This document shows positions 26,915 through 34,737 of a DNA stretch of 64,000 nucleotides, one piece after another. The translations under genes and the position numbers were made by a program. The stretch is from Bacillota bacterium (GTDB lineage Bacteria > Bacillota > DSM-12270 > Thermacetogeniales > Thermacetogeniaceae): NCBI GenBank assembly GCA_013177945.1, contig JABLXW010000002.1, positions 1 to 64,000 of the forward strand. Reading direction: 5' to 3'. The notes beneath the pieces were generated by a model, which did not search any database, was not told the DNA's origin, and saw only the letters and a list, made by a program, of their open reading frames with translations. Position 1 is the first letter of the stretch, and every line of letters begins with the position of its first letter.

Positions 26915-26941
26915 TTGCACCCAGCGAAAGTCTGATATAAT
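26915..26941 (+). promoter_or_regulatory. Promoter of the capA-like/polA operon
   Basis: TTTGCAC around 26914-26920 and a consensus TATAAT at 26936-26941 lie 15-16 bp apart, about 32 bases before the capA-like gene. It restarts transcription after the BREX island. Confidence 0.6.
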
Positions 26942-26973
26942 TAGCTTGTGATCCTTTTTTCGCGAGGGATAGA

Positions 26974-28161
26974 ATGGAGCAGCATCCCCTTCCCGGCCCT
27001 GCCCGGGCGAAGCCCGTTCTTTTTGCTGCAGGATTTTTGCTTGTTCTATATGCCCTTGCGGTTCTCCTTGCCTGGAGCCTGGGCCGGGGGTTCTGGTTGC
27101 CGCTGGCCGTTCACTTTAAGAATGAACTTTCCGCATCTCCAGCCCTGACCCTGGTGGCAAGCGGCGATGTCATGCTCGGCCGCCGCGTTGCCGGAGCAAT
27201 GGAGGAGAAGGGGATGTTCTATCCCTTTGCCCGGGTTGCACACCTGCTCCAGGGTGGCGATCTCACCTTTGGCAACCTCGAGTCCCCCCTTTCCCGGCAG
27301 GGTACACCCCTGCCCGGAAAAGGGATCTGGTTTCGCGGCGACCCTGGCGCTGCAGTTGCCCTGAAAGCGGCCGGTTACGATGTTTTGAGCGTCGCGAACA
27401 ACCACACCCTTGATTACGATGATCCGGCTTTTCTTGAGACCCTCGCGGTTTTGAGAAGAGCAGGAATCGACCCTGTGGGCGGAGGGAAGAACAGCATTGA
27501 AGCCGCGCAGCCGGTTTTCAAGGAAGCTAACGGGTATAAAGTGGCGTTTCTGGCCGCCACAGAGATGGCAGACATCTTCTGGAGCTGGGAGAACCCCCGC
27601 ACCCTGGAGGCAACGCAGGAAAGACCCGGAGTTGCTGCACTTGAAGCTCGCCGGCTGGAGAACACCATCCGGTCCCTCGAGGGGCGGGCGGATCTTGTTG
27701 TTGTCTCCCTTCACTGGGGAACGGAATACTCCGACTACCCGACCCCGGCCCAGCGGGAGATTGCCCACCGCCTCGTGGATGCCGGCGCCGATTTGATTAT
27801 CGGCCACCATCCCCACTGCCTGCAGGGGGTGGAGTTGTACCGGGGTTCCTTGATTGCTTACAGTCTGGGCAACTTCGTTTACGACCGGCAGCGCCGCCCC
27901 AAGTGCCAGGAAGGGCTTCTTTTAAGGGTGCGCTACCGGGGCCCCTGGCTCCGGGAGGCTTTGGTCTACCCGGTTCTGATTCAAAACGAACAGCCGCGTC
28001 CCGCTGCAGGGGATGCCGCCGGCCGGATTTTGCAGCGGACTGCTGCTTTAACAAAGAAACTGGGGACTTCCCTGGAGATCGCCGATCAGGTTGGAATTGT
28101 GAGCGCAAACTTGAATACCGGAAAGGGAGCATCTCGAGATGAAAAAACTGGTAATTCTTGA
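26974..28161 (+). CDS. CapA family protein (metallophosphatase-like)
   Basis: This 395-aa protein has an N-terminal transmembrane anchor (about residues 15-35, VLFAAGFLLVLYALAVLLAW) and an extracellular CapA domain with ASGDVMLGRR, GNLESPLS, SVANNHTLDY, SLHWGTEY, DLIIGHHPHCLQG and YSLGNFVYD. CapA proteins belong to the calcineurin-like phosphoesterase superfamily and serve in poly-gamma-glutamate export or in wall and spore functions. No capB or capC is present, so capsule synthesis is not implied. GAGGG at 26963-26967 precedes the ATG. Its end overlaps the polA start by 23 bases. Confidence 0.88.
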   Translation: MEQHPLPGPARAKPVLFAAGFLLVLYALAVLLAWSLGRGFWLPLAVHFKNELSASPALTLVASGDVMLGRRVAGAMEEKGMFYPFARVAHLLQGGDLTFGNLESPLSRQGTPLPGKGIWFRGDPGAAVALKAAGYDVLSVANNHTLDYDDPAFLETLAVLRRAGIDPVGGGKNSIEAAQPVFKEANGYKVAFLAATEMADIFWSWENPRTLEATQERPGVAALEARRLENTIRSLEGRADLVVVSLHWGTEYSDYPTPAQREIAHRLVDAGADLIIGHHPHCLQGVELYRGSLIAYSLGNFVYDRQRRPKCQEGLLLRVRYRGPWLREALVYPVLIQNEQPRPAAGDAAGRILQRTAALTKKLGTSLEIADQVGIVSANLNTGKGASRDEKTGNS

Positions 28162-30799
28162 TGGGAACAGCCTCGCCCACCGCGCCTTTTACGCCCTTCC
28201 TCTCCTCACCACGACGACCGGCCTCTACACCAACGCCGTTTACGGCTTCACCAACATGCTGCAAAAAGTCGTCCGCCTGGAAGAGCCGGACTATCTGGCG
28301 GTCGCTTTTGATAAAGGAAGGGTTACCTTCAGACATCAGGATTTCGAGGCGTACAAGGCGCACCGGAAGGGAACCCCTGAGGAGCTCCGTCCTCAGTTTC
28401 CCCTGATCAAGAAAATCCTGCGCGCCTTCCGGATCCCGATTCTCGAGATAGAAGGGTATGAAGCCGATGACCTGATCGGTGCGGTTGTCAGGGCCGCTGA
28501 AGCCGAGGGGATTGAAACCCTGATTGTCACGGGGGACCGGGACATGCTCCAGCTGGTTACCGAAAAGACGACAACCCTGATTACCCGGAAAGGGATCAGC
28601 GAGCTGGAGCGCTTTACGAAGGAAGGGGTCAGGGCGCGCTACGGGGTGGAACCGGAGCAAATCCCCGACTTGAAAGGGCTGGTGGGGGACCCCAGTGACA
28701 ATATTCCCGGCGTTCCCGGAATTGGGGAAAAGACGGCGGTGAAGCTCCTTCAGAAATTCGGGAGCATTGAGAACTGCCTCAACCACCTTGAGGAGCTTCC
28801 CAAAAAGATCGGGGCGCTCTTGAAAGATTACGGGGACCAGGCGATCTTAAGCAAAAAGCTTGCCACGATCGACCCGAATGTTCCCATCAAGGTCAGCTTT
28901 TCTGATCTCGCCGTTTGCCGGCCGGATTACGAAGAACTGATTGCTGCTTTTCAGGAACTGGAGTTCAAAACGCTGTTGAAAAACCTGCAGCCGGAACTGC
29001 CGGCCCTTGACACGGCTGCCTGCCCCGGGGCGGCGTCGAGCCGGATCATTGAAGGGCCGCAGGACCTGCTTCCGCTGGTTGAGGAGATCAAAAGGGCGGG
29101 GCGGGTTGCCGTCAGTACGGATCGGGGCTCCCTCCCGCCGCTGAGGGCGCCTTTGACGCGCCTGGGATTGGCCTGGGGGGAGGAGGCGGGCGCGACGGTG
29201 GAACTCCCCCGGGATCCCGCCTTACGGAAGGAGATGCTTTCCTGCCTGGGCGGTCTCCTCGCGGACCCCGCCTGCACCAAGTTGTGCCACGACGCCAAGG
29301 CCGAGACGGTGATCTGGGCGCGCCATTCAATCGCCATCCGGGGGATTGCCGGAGATACAATGCTTGCCGCTTATTTACTGAATCCCGCCTCCTCCAACCC
29401 GACCCTTGAGGAGATTTCCCTGAAATACCTCAATCAGGTTTTGGCTTTTTCCGATTCCGATCCGGCAACCCCGGGCCGGAGGGCTTTGGCCGTTTACAAC
29501 TTGTGGCCGGCGCTGGAGGCGGAGCTGCACGCAGCCGAACTTCTTCCCCTCTTTCGCGACCTCGAGCTGCCTTTGTCCGGCGTTTTGGCCCGCATGGAAC
29601 TGGCAGGGGTCAAGCTGGACGTAAATCAACTCGAGGAGATGTCGCGGGAGTTTGGCCGCCAGCTGGATGCTTTAACTGAAGAAATCTACGATCTGGCAGG
29701 TGAGAGCTTCAACATCAACTCACCCCGGCAGCTGGGACAGATCCTTTTTGAAAAGCTGAAACTCCCGGTAATGAAGAAAACGAAGACGGGATACAGCACC
29801 GATGCTGCTGTTCTGGAGGAGCTGGCGCTCTACCACGAAATAGCTGCGAAGCTCCTGGAGTACCGCCAGTTGATGAAGCTCAAGTCCACTTACATTGACG
29901 GGCTGCGGAGTTTAATCAGCCTGGAAACGGGGAAGGTTCATACGACCTTCAACCAGACAATCACCGCGACGGGGAGGTTGAGCAGTACGGAGCCGAATCT
30001 CCAGAACATCCCCATTAAAATGGAGCTGGGCCGCAAGATCAGGCGCGCCTTTGTTCCTTCGGTCCCCGGCTGGTTGATCCTGGCTGCCGATTATTCCCAG
30101 ATTGAATTGAGGATTCTCGCCCACATGTCCCGGGATGAAAATTTGCTTGATGCTTTCCGGCGCGGGGAGGACATTCATACCAGGACGGCTGCCGAGGTTT
30201 TCGGAGTCTCCCCCGAACTGGTTACCCCGGACCTGCGCCGGAGGGCAAAGGGGGTTAATTTTGGAATTGTCTACGGGATTACGGATTTCGGTCTGGCCCG
30301 GGACATCGGGGTGAGCAGGGAGGAGGCCCACGCCTATATTGAGAACTATTTTCGCCAGCACCCCGGCGTGAAGCGGTTTATCCAGGAGACCATCGCCCGG
30401 GCAAGGGAAAGGGGCTATGTCAGCACCCTGTTGAAGAGGCGCCGTTTTCTCCCGGATCTTTTGAGCAGCAACCGGGCGGTGCGTGCCTTTGGGGAGAGAA
30501 CGGCGATCAATACCCCGATTCAGGGGAGCGCTGCCGATATCATCAAGCTGGCCATGCTCCGCATCGATCGCGCCATTCAGGAGAAGGGCCTGCAGGCCCG
30601 GATGCTCCTTCAGGTGCATGACGAGCTTGTCTTCGAACTGCCCCCCGAAGAGATCCCGGTCCTCGTTTCTTTAGTGCGCGAGGGGATGGAGAAGGCGATG
30701 GAACTCCTGGTTCCGCTGGAGGTGGAGATCAAAATCGGCCCCAACTGGTACGATTTAGTAAAAGTGGAGGAGTACGATGCCCGAACTGCCAGAAGTTGA
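28139..30799 (+). CDS. polA: DNA polymerase I
   Basis: This 886-aa protein is full-length PolA. Residues 1-300 form the 5'-3' flap exonuclease (MKKLVILDGNSLAHRAFYAL, EADDLIG, TGDRDMLQL). Residues 300-480 are a 3'-5' exonuclease-like domain that seems inactive, because the Asp-x-Glu of motif I is replaced (VAVSTDRG). Residues 480-886 are the polymerase, with motif A DYSQIELRILAH, the O-helix KGVNFGIVYG and motif C QVHDELVFE. It fills repair gaps and removes Okazaki primers. The ATG lies within capA and has AAAGGGAGC upstream; the 3' end overlaps mutM by 23 bases. Confidence 0.97.
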   Translation: MKKLVILDGNSLAHRAFYALPLLTTTTGLYTNAVYGFTNMLQKVVRLEEPDYLAVAFDKGRVTFRHQDFEAYKAHRKGTPEELRPQFPLIKKILRAFRIPILEIEGYEADDLIGAVVRAAEAEGIETLIVTGDRDMLQLVTEKTTTLITRKGISELERFTKEGVRARYGVEPEQIPDLKGLVGDPSDNIPGVPGIGEKTAVKLLQKFGSIENCLNHLEELPKKIGALLKDYGDQAILSKKLATIDPNVPIKVSFSDLAVCRPDYEELIAAFQELEFKTLLKNLQPELPALDTAACPGAASSRIIEGPQDLLPLVEEIKRAGRVAVSTDRGSLPPLRAPLTRLGLAWGEEAGATVELPRDPALRKEMLSCLGGLLADPACTKLCHDAKAETVIWARHSIAIRGIAGDTMLAAYLLNPASSNPTLEEISLKYLNQVLAFSDSDPATPGRRALAVYNLWPALEAELHAAELLPLFRDLELPLSGVLARMELAGVKLDVNQLEEMSREFGRQLDALTEEIYDLAGESFNINSPRQLGQILFEKLKLPVMKKTKTGYSTDAAVLEELALYHEIAAKLLEYRQLMKLKSTYIDGLRSLISLETGKVHTTFNQTITATGRLSSTEPNLQNIPIKMELGRKIRRAFVPSVPGWLILAADYSQIELRILAHMSRDENLLDAFRRGEDIHTRTAAEVFGVSPELVTPDLRRRAKGVNFGIVYGITDFGLARDIGVSREEAHAYIENYFRQHPGVKRFIQETIARARERGYVSTLLKRRRFLPDLLSSNRAVRAFGERTAINTPIQGSAADIIKLAMLRIDRAIQEKGLQARMLLQVHDELVFELPPEEIPVLVSLVREGMEKAMELLVPLEVEIKIGPNWYDLVKVEEYDARTARS

Positions 30800-31601
30800 A
30801 ACGATTATTTTGTCTCTCAGGCCAAAGGTCGCGGGAAGGCGCATCGACCGGGTGGAAATATTTCTGGAAAAGGTCGTTAAAGAGCCGGACCCCGAACGGT
30901 TCAAAAGGGAAGTTGCGGGAAGGGTGATTGCAGGCATCAAAAGGCGCGGAAAATATCTGCTTTTTCAGCTGGAAGGGGGCCTGGTGCTTGTGGTCCACCT
31001 CCGGCTGACAGGGCAGCTTGTTTATGCTTTGCCCCAGGCGCCCCGGGACAGGCACACCCACGTGCTCTTTTATCTGGATAATGGCGCCGAACTCCGTTTT
31101 CAGGATTTACGCCAGTTTGGGACGATGCACCTCATACCCGGAGACCGGCTGAACAGGTTTCGCCCGCTGCTCAGCCTGGGCCCCGACGCCCTGGACCCTG
31201 CCCTGACAAGGGGCCTTTTTAAAAGGCGCATGATGGGAAGAAAGGGCCAGATTAAAAAGCTTTTGCTGGATCAAACCTTTGTCGCGGGAATCGGCAATAT
31301 TTATGCGGACGAGATTCTCTGGCAGGCGCGGATCCATCCGGAAAGGGCAGTGGATACTTTGAGCTCCTGGGAACGGGGGAAGCTTTACCAGGTAATGCGG
31401 GAAGTTTTAACGCGGGCCATCGAACACCGGGGGACAACCCTCCGGGATTATGTTGATGGGGAAGGACAGCCGGGCGGCTACCAGGCCCTGCTCGCCGTCC
31501 ACGGCAGAGAAAACGAGCCCTGCCCTGCGTGCAGGAGCCCGATCGTTCGGGTGAAAAACGGCGGGCGGAGTTCTTATTTTTGTCCTAACTGCCAGAAATA
31601 G
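30777..31601 (+). CDS. mutM: Formamidopyrimidine-DNA glycosylase
   Basis: This 274-aa protein starts MPELPEVETI, giving the catalytic N-terminal Pro and Glu of Fpg/MutM after Met removal. The Lys in RRGKYLLF, the H2TH region (VAGIGNIYADEILWQARIHP) and the C-terminal zinc finger (CPAC...CPNC, residues 252-272) are all present. It removes 8-oxoguanine and ring-opened purines. The order polA-mutM-ytaF-coaE is conserved in Bacilli and Clostridia. The RBS GGAGGAG lies inside the end of polA. Confidence 0.96.
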   Translation: MPELPEVETIILSLRPKVAGRRIDRVEIFLEKVVKEPDPERFKREVAGRVIAGIKRRGKYLLFQLEGGLVLVVHLRLTGQLVYALPQAPRDRHTHVLFYLDNGAELRFQDLRQFGTMHLIPGDRLNRFRPLLSLGPDALDPALTRGLFKRRMMGRKGQIKKLLLDQTFVAGIGNIYADEILWQARIHPERAVDTLSSWERGKLYQVMREVLTRAIEHRGTTLRDYVDGEGQPGGYQALLAVHGRENEPCPACRSPIVRVKNGGRSSYFCPNCQK

Positions 31602-31624
31602 GATAAGGGCCGGGACAAACACTT

Positions 31625-31666
31625 CCTTCACCCCTGCATAATAACCTGTTAAAGTGGGGGTGAAGG
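31625..31666 (+). promoter_or_regulatory. Hairpin overlapping the ytaF ribosome binding site
   Basis: CCTTCACCCC (31625-31634) and GGGGTGAAGG (31657-31666) form a perfect 10-bp stem around a 22-base loop. The 3' arm includes the GAAGG part of the probable ytaF RBS and ends 6 bases before its ATG, so folding would limit initiation. No T tract follows, so it is not a standard terminator. Confidence 0.45.
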
Positions 31667-31672
31667 TAAGGT

Positions 31673-32320
31673 ATGAATCTGGGAGCCCTCCTCTTTTTTG
31701 CCTTTGCCTTGAGTCTGGATGCTTTCAGCGCCGGTGTAGCCTACGGTTTGCGCCAGATCAGGATTTCCTTCGGCTCTCACCTGGTTTTCGGCCTTGCCTC
31801 AATGCTTACGGTGGGCCTCTCCATGCTTTGCGGGGATCTGGTGGCGCGTTTTCTGCCGGTAATCTGGGGGGAAAGATTGGGAGGGGCGCTCCTCTTCGGA
31901 ATCGGCTTGTGGTGGTACCTGCGGGGAAAAAGGGAGAAGAGAGAGGCTGGACGGCAGGACGAGCATCCCAAAACCGTGGCCCGGCTCCGGTTTGCCTCTC
32001 TTACGGTGCTCGTTCAGATTCTTGAAGAGCCGGCCTGCGCGGACCTTGATGCCTCAGGAACCCTGAGTACGGCGGAATCCCTTTTTCTGGGCTTTGCCCT
32101 TTCCCTGGATGCGCTGGGCGCTGGTTTTGGGGCAGCCCTTGCCGGTCTTAACGGTTGGCTCGCAGTCTGCCTGGTTGGCTTTTTTCAGCAGCTGTTTCTT
32201 CTCCTGGGCATCTGGGTTGGATGCTCACCCTCTCTCGCGTGGCTGCGGGCGCAGGGTTCTCTCCTGGCAAGCATTGTTTTGTGTCTCCTGGGGCTGGTCA
32301 GGTTTTTGCAGGCAGGTTGA
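31673..32320 (+). CDS. ytaF: Sporulation membrane protein YtaF (MntP-like)
   Basis: This 215-aa protein has about six transmembrane helices in two repeats, each beginning with a FALSLDAFSAGVAYG or FALSLDALGAGFGAA motif, the internal duplication that YtaF shares with the manganese exporter MntP. The conserved Asp residues in these helices are likely metal-contact positions. A short charged cytoplasmic loop (KREKREAGRQDEH) separates the halves. Position between mutM and coaE matches Bacillus ytaF, a sporulation-related gene. Transport of Mn2+ or another cation is an inference from family. Confidence 0.88.
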   Translation: MNLGALLFFAFALSLDAFSAGVAYGLRQIRISFGSHLVFGLASMLTVGLSMLCGDLVARFLPVIWGERLGGALLFGIGLWWYLRGKREKREAGRQDEHPKTVARLRFASLTVLVQILEEPACADLDASGTLSTAESLFLGFALSLDALGAGFGAALAGLNGWLAVCLVGFFQQLFLLLGIWVGCSPSLAWLRAQGSLLASIVLCLLGLVRFLQAG

Positions 32321-32339
32321 AGTTAAGGGAGGTTCACCT

Positions 32340-32942
32340 TTGCGGGTAATCGGACTCACAGGAGGCATTGCGAGCGGCAAAAGCCTCGTCAGCCGGCTGC
32401 TTCGGGAACTGGGAGCACTGGTTATAGATGCCGACCAGATTGCGCGGGAGGTGGTGGAGCCCGGGAAGCCGGCCTATCATTCGATTCTCCGGGAATTCGG
32501 AAATCAGGTTTTGAATCCCGACGGTTCCTTAAACAGGCAGGCCCTGGGCCGGCTTGTTTTTTCTGATCCCCGAAAACTGGAGAGGCTGAACCAGATCACT
32601 CATCCTCTGATTATTGCAGAAATCCAGAAACTTTTAAAAAGCTACCGCCTTCTCTTTCCTGAAAAAGCCGTTGTTCTGGATGCTCCCCTCCTTTACGAGG
32701 CAGGGCTGGAGAGCATTGTGGATGAAGTTTGGGTTGTCTATGTGGATTATCCGACCCAGCTCCAGCGCCTCATGGAAAGGGATGGATTAACCAGGGAAGA
32801 GGCGCGCCGGAGGATTGAAGCCCAGCTTCCTCTTGAGGAAAAGGTGAAGCGGGCCGACCGGGTGATCGATAACAGGGGTACGCCGGAGGAGACGGCGCTC
32901 CAGGTAAGAAAATTTTGGAATGAAATTGCGAAGTCCCAATAA
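32340..32942 (+). CDS. coaE: Dephospho-CoA kinase
   Basis: This 200-aa protein is CoaE, which phosphorylates the ribose of dephospho-CoA in the last step of coenzyme A synthesis. The P-loop GLTGGIASGKS is at residues 5-15, followed by DADQIAREVV, THPLI, and APLLYEAGLE. The TTG at 32340 is chosen because AAGGGAGG at 32325-32332 is 7 bases upstream and the residue after Met starts the usual RVIGLTGG strand. Any earlier start would run into ytaF. Confidence 0.95.
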   Translation: MRVIGLTGGIASGKSLVSRLLRELGALVIDADQIAREVVEPGKPAYHSILREFGNQVLNPDGSLNRQALGRLVFSDPRKLERLNQITHPLIIAEIQKLLKSYRLLFPEKAVVLDAPLLYEAGLESIVDEVWVVYVDYPTQLQRLMERDGLTREEARRRIEAQLPLEEKVKRADRVIDNRGTPEETALQVRKFWNEIAKSQ

Positions 32943-32978
32943 GATTAAAATTAGAGCCGAATCAGAGATGTGGAGTTG

Positions 32979-33572
32979 ATGCAATTGGTCATAGTCAACC
33001 TCCGGCACCTCCGCTGGTATTTTCTGATTGTGCTGGTTATCATCAGCGTTCTTTATTTTCTTCAGGCAAAATGGTTCTGGAAACTCTTCTACCCCTGGCC
33101 CTACCGCCGGGAAATTACGGCAGCAGCATCCCGTCATCAACTTGATCCGCACCTTCTTGCCGCTTTGATCCGGGTGGAGAGCAGATTTGATCCGCATGCC
33201 CAATCAGATGTTGGGGCGCGGGGTTTGATGCAGGTGATGCCGAAAACCGCGCTCTGGGTGGCCCGCCAGATCGGCCTGGAGGATTTCCATCCCGACCTCC
33301 TCTACCAGCCCGAAGTTAATTTGCTGATCGGAAGCTGGTACCTGGCCCATTTGTTTCAAGAGTTTCAGGGAAATCTCAACGCTGCTCTTGCTGCCTACAA
33401 TGCAGGGAGAGGAAATGTGAGGGCATGGCTGGAAACGGGCCAGTGGAAGGGGACCGCGGCCGATCTCCGGCGGATCCCTTTTCCCGAAACCCAGGTTTAC
33501 CTCAGGTCCGTGCTGCGGGATTACGAAATATATAAATACTTGTACGGCGAGGAAAACTTAAAAGGATCTTAA
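32979..33572 (+). CDS. Membrane-anchored lytic transglycosylase (SLT family)
   Basis: This 197-aa protein has one N-terminal transmembrane helix (about residues 10-28, YFLIVLVIISVLYFL) and a C-terminal soluble lytic transglycosylase domain. The catalytic Glu lies in ALIRVESRFDP, followed by GLMQVMPKTA and AALAAYNAGRGNV. It cleaves peptidoglycan between MurNAc and GlcNAc on the outer side of the membrane. The start is ATG 32979, or GTG 32970 with three more residues; neither has a well-spaced RBS. Confidence 0.92.
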   Translation: MQLVIVNLRHLRWYFLIVLVIISVLYFLQAKWFWKLFYPWPYRREITAAASRHQLDPHLLAALIRVESRFDPHAQSDVGARGLMQVMPKTALWVARQIGLEDFHPDLLYQPEVNLLIGSWYLAHLFQEFQGNLNAALAAYNAGRGNVRAWLETGQWKGTAADLRRIPFPETQVYLRSVLRDYEIYKYLYGEENLKGS

Positions 33573-33628
33573 GCGATGTTGGCGAATTTTACTTGGAACA
33601 GGCTAGAGAAAGGGGTTTCAGGAGCAAA

Positions 33629-34669
33629 ATGGAAGGTTTTTTGGTGGATTCCCTTGCCCAGGTGGCAAAAATAAAAAAGGACCCCAAACGAAAATTCTAC
33701 TCTGCAACCCCGGAGGAAATTCTGGTCGGGGCAACGGCCGATATCTATTTTGTGCGCACTTATGAAATACTGAATCGTCTGGGGCTGCTCGATACTCCCG
33801 TCATGGCCGAGATCTTTTGCCGCCGCGCAGGGGTTTTTGCGGGCAGCGAAGAGGTGCTGGGGCTTTTAGAAGGGAGACAGGTCAGCGTCTGGGCGCTTCC
33901 GGAGGGGAGTCCGATGGAGCAGAAGGAGGTTGTCATGCGAATTCGGGGTCCCTACCGGGAATTCGGATTATACGAGACGGCAATCCTCGGTTTTCTTGCA
34001 AGCTCTTCGGGCTGGGCGACGGCAGCACGGGAGGTGAAGGAGGCGGCCGGAGCAAAGCAGGTGCTGTGCTTCGGCGCGCGCCACCTTCACCCTGCGGTGG
34101 CGCCTGTCATGGAAAGGGCGGCCCTGATCGGGGGGTGCGATGGCGCAAGTTGCATTCTGGCCGCAAAGCTGGCCGGCCGGGAACCGCAGGGGACGATGCC
34201 GCACGCCATGATTTTGATTGTAGGGGATACCGTGGAGGCGGCGCTGGCCTACCACCGGTTTATGCCTCCGGATGCCCCGCGTACTGTTCTTGTTGATACT
34301 TTTAAAGATGAAGCCGAGGAGTCATTGAGGGTTGCCCAGGCGCTGGGCAGGAGTTTGACCGGAGTCCGCCTGGATACACCTGGCGAGCGGGGCGGAGTTA
34401 CGCCGGAACTTGTGAAAGAAGTGCGGGCGCGCCTGGACCAGGCAGGCTTCAACCACGTTCGCATTTTTGTTTCCGGGGGCCTTAATCCCGACCGGATCCG
34501 GATCCTGAGTGAAGCAGGGGCCGATGCCTTCGGGGTGGGGAGTTATATTTCAGGTGCGCCGCCGATTGATATGACCCTGGACCTGAAAGAGGTGAACGGG
34601 AAACCCTTGACAAAACGGGGAAGGATTCCCGGTGAAACTCCCAACCCCCGCCTGGTGCAGATAAAATAG
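33629..34669 (+). CDS. Nicotinate phosphoribosyltransferase
   Basis: This 346-aa protein belongs to the short nicotinate phosphoribosyltransferase group. It joins nicotinate to PRPP to give NaMN in the Preiss-Handler route to NAD. Visible family features include SATPEEILVGATADIYFVRTYEIL at the N-terminus, the GARHLHP region, GVRLDTPGERGG, and the phosphate-binding IFVSGGLNPDRI followed by AFGVGSYIS. ATG 33629 follows AGGAG at 33620-33624. Together with the nicotinamidase-like hydrolase at 2380 and NadE at 6554 it covers most of nicotinamide salvage. Confidence 0.92.
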   Translation: MEGFLVDSLAQVAKIKKDPKRKFYSATPEEILVGATADIYFVRTYEILNRLGLLDTPVMAEIFCRRAGVFAGSEEVLGLLEGRQVSVWALPEGSPMEQKEVVMRIRGPYREFGLYETAILGFLASSSGWATAAREVKEAAGAKQVLCFGARHLHPAVAPVMERAALIGGCDGASCILAAKLAGREPQGTMPHAMILIVGDTVEAALAYHRFMPPDAPRTVLVDTFKDEAEESLRVAQALGRSLTGVRLDTPGERGGVTPELVKEVRARLDQAGFNHVRIFVSGGLNPDRIRILSEAGADAFGVGSYISGAPPIDMTLDLKEVNGKPLTKRGRIPGETPNPRLVQIK

Positions 34670-34702
34670 AGGCATAGAGAGGAGAGCTCCTTTCATATAA
34701 AT

Positions 34703-34719
34703 ATACCAGGTACTGGTAT
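34703..34719. repeat. Perfect 17-bp palindrome upstream of the peptide-binding protein gene
   Basis: ATACCAG and CTGGTAT flank a 3-base centre. It lies 19 bases before the GTG start of the next gene, near an AT-rich stretch (CATATAAATATA) that could hold a -10 box. It may be an operator for a dimeric repressor; no regulator gene is adjacent. Confidence 0.4.
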
Positions 34720-34737
34720 TTATGGAGGGGGCTTTCC

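Noticed and set aside
27797-28786. A 329-codon open frame on the minus strand
   Set aside because: It is antisense to the CapA-like and polA genes, which have clear family motifs on the plus strand.
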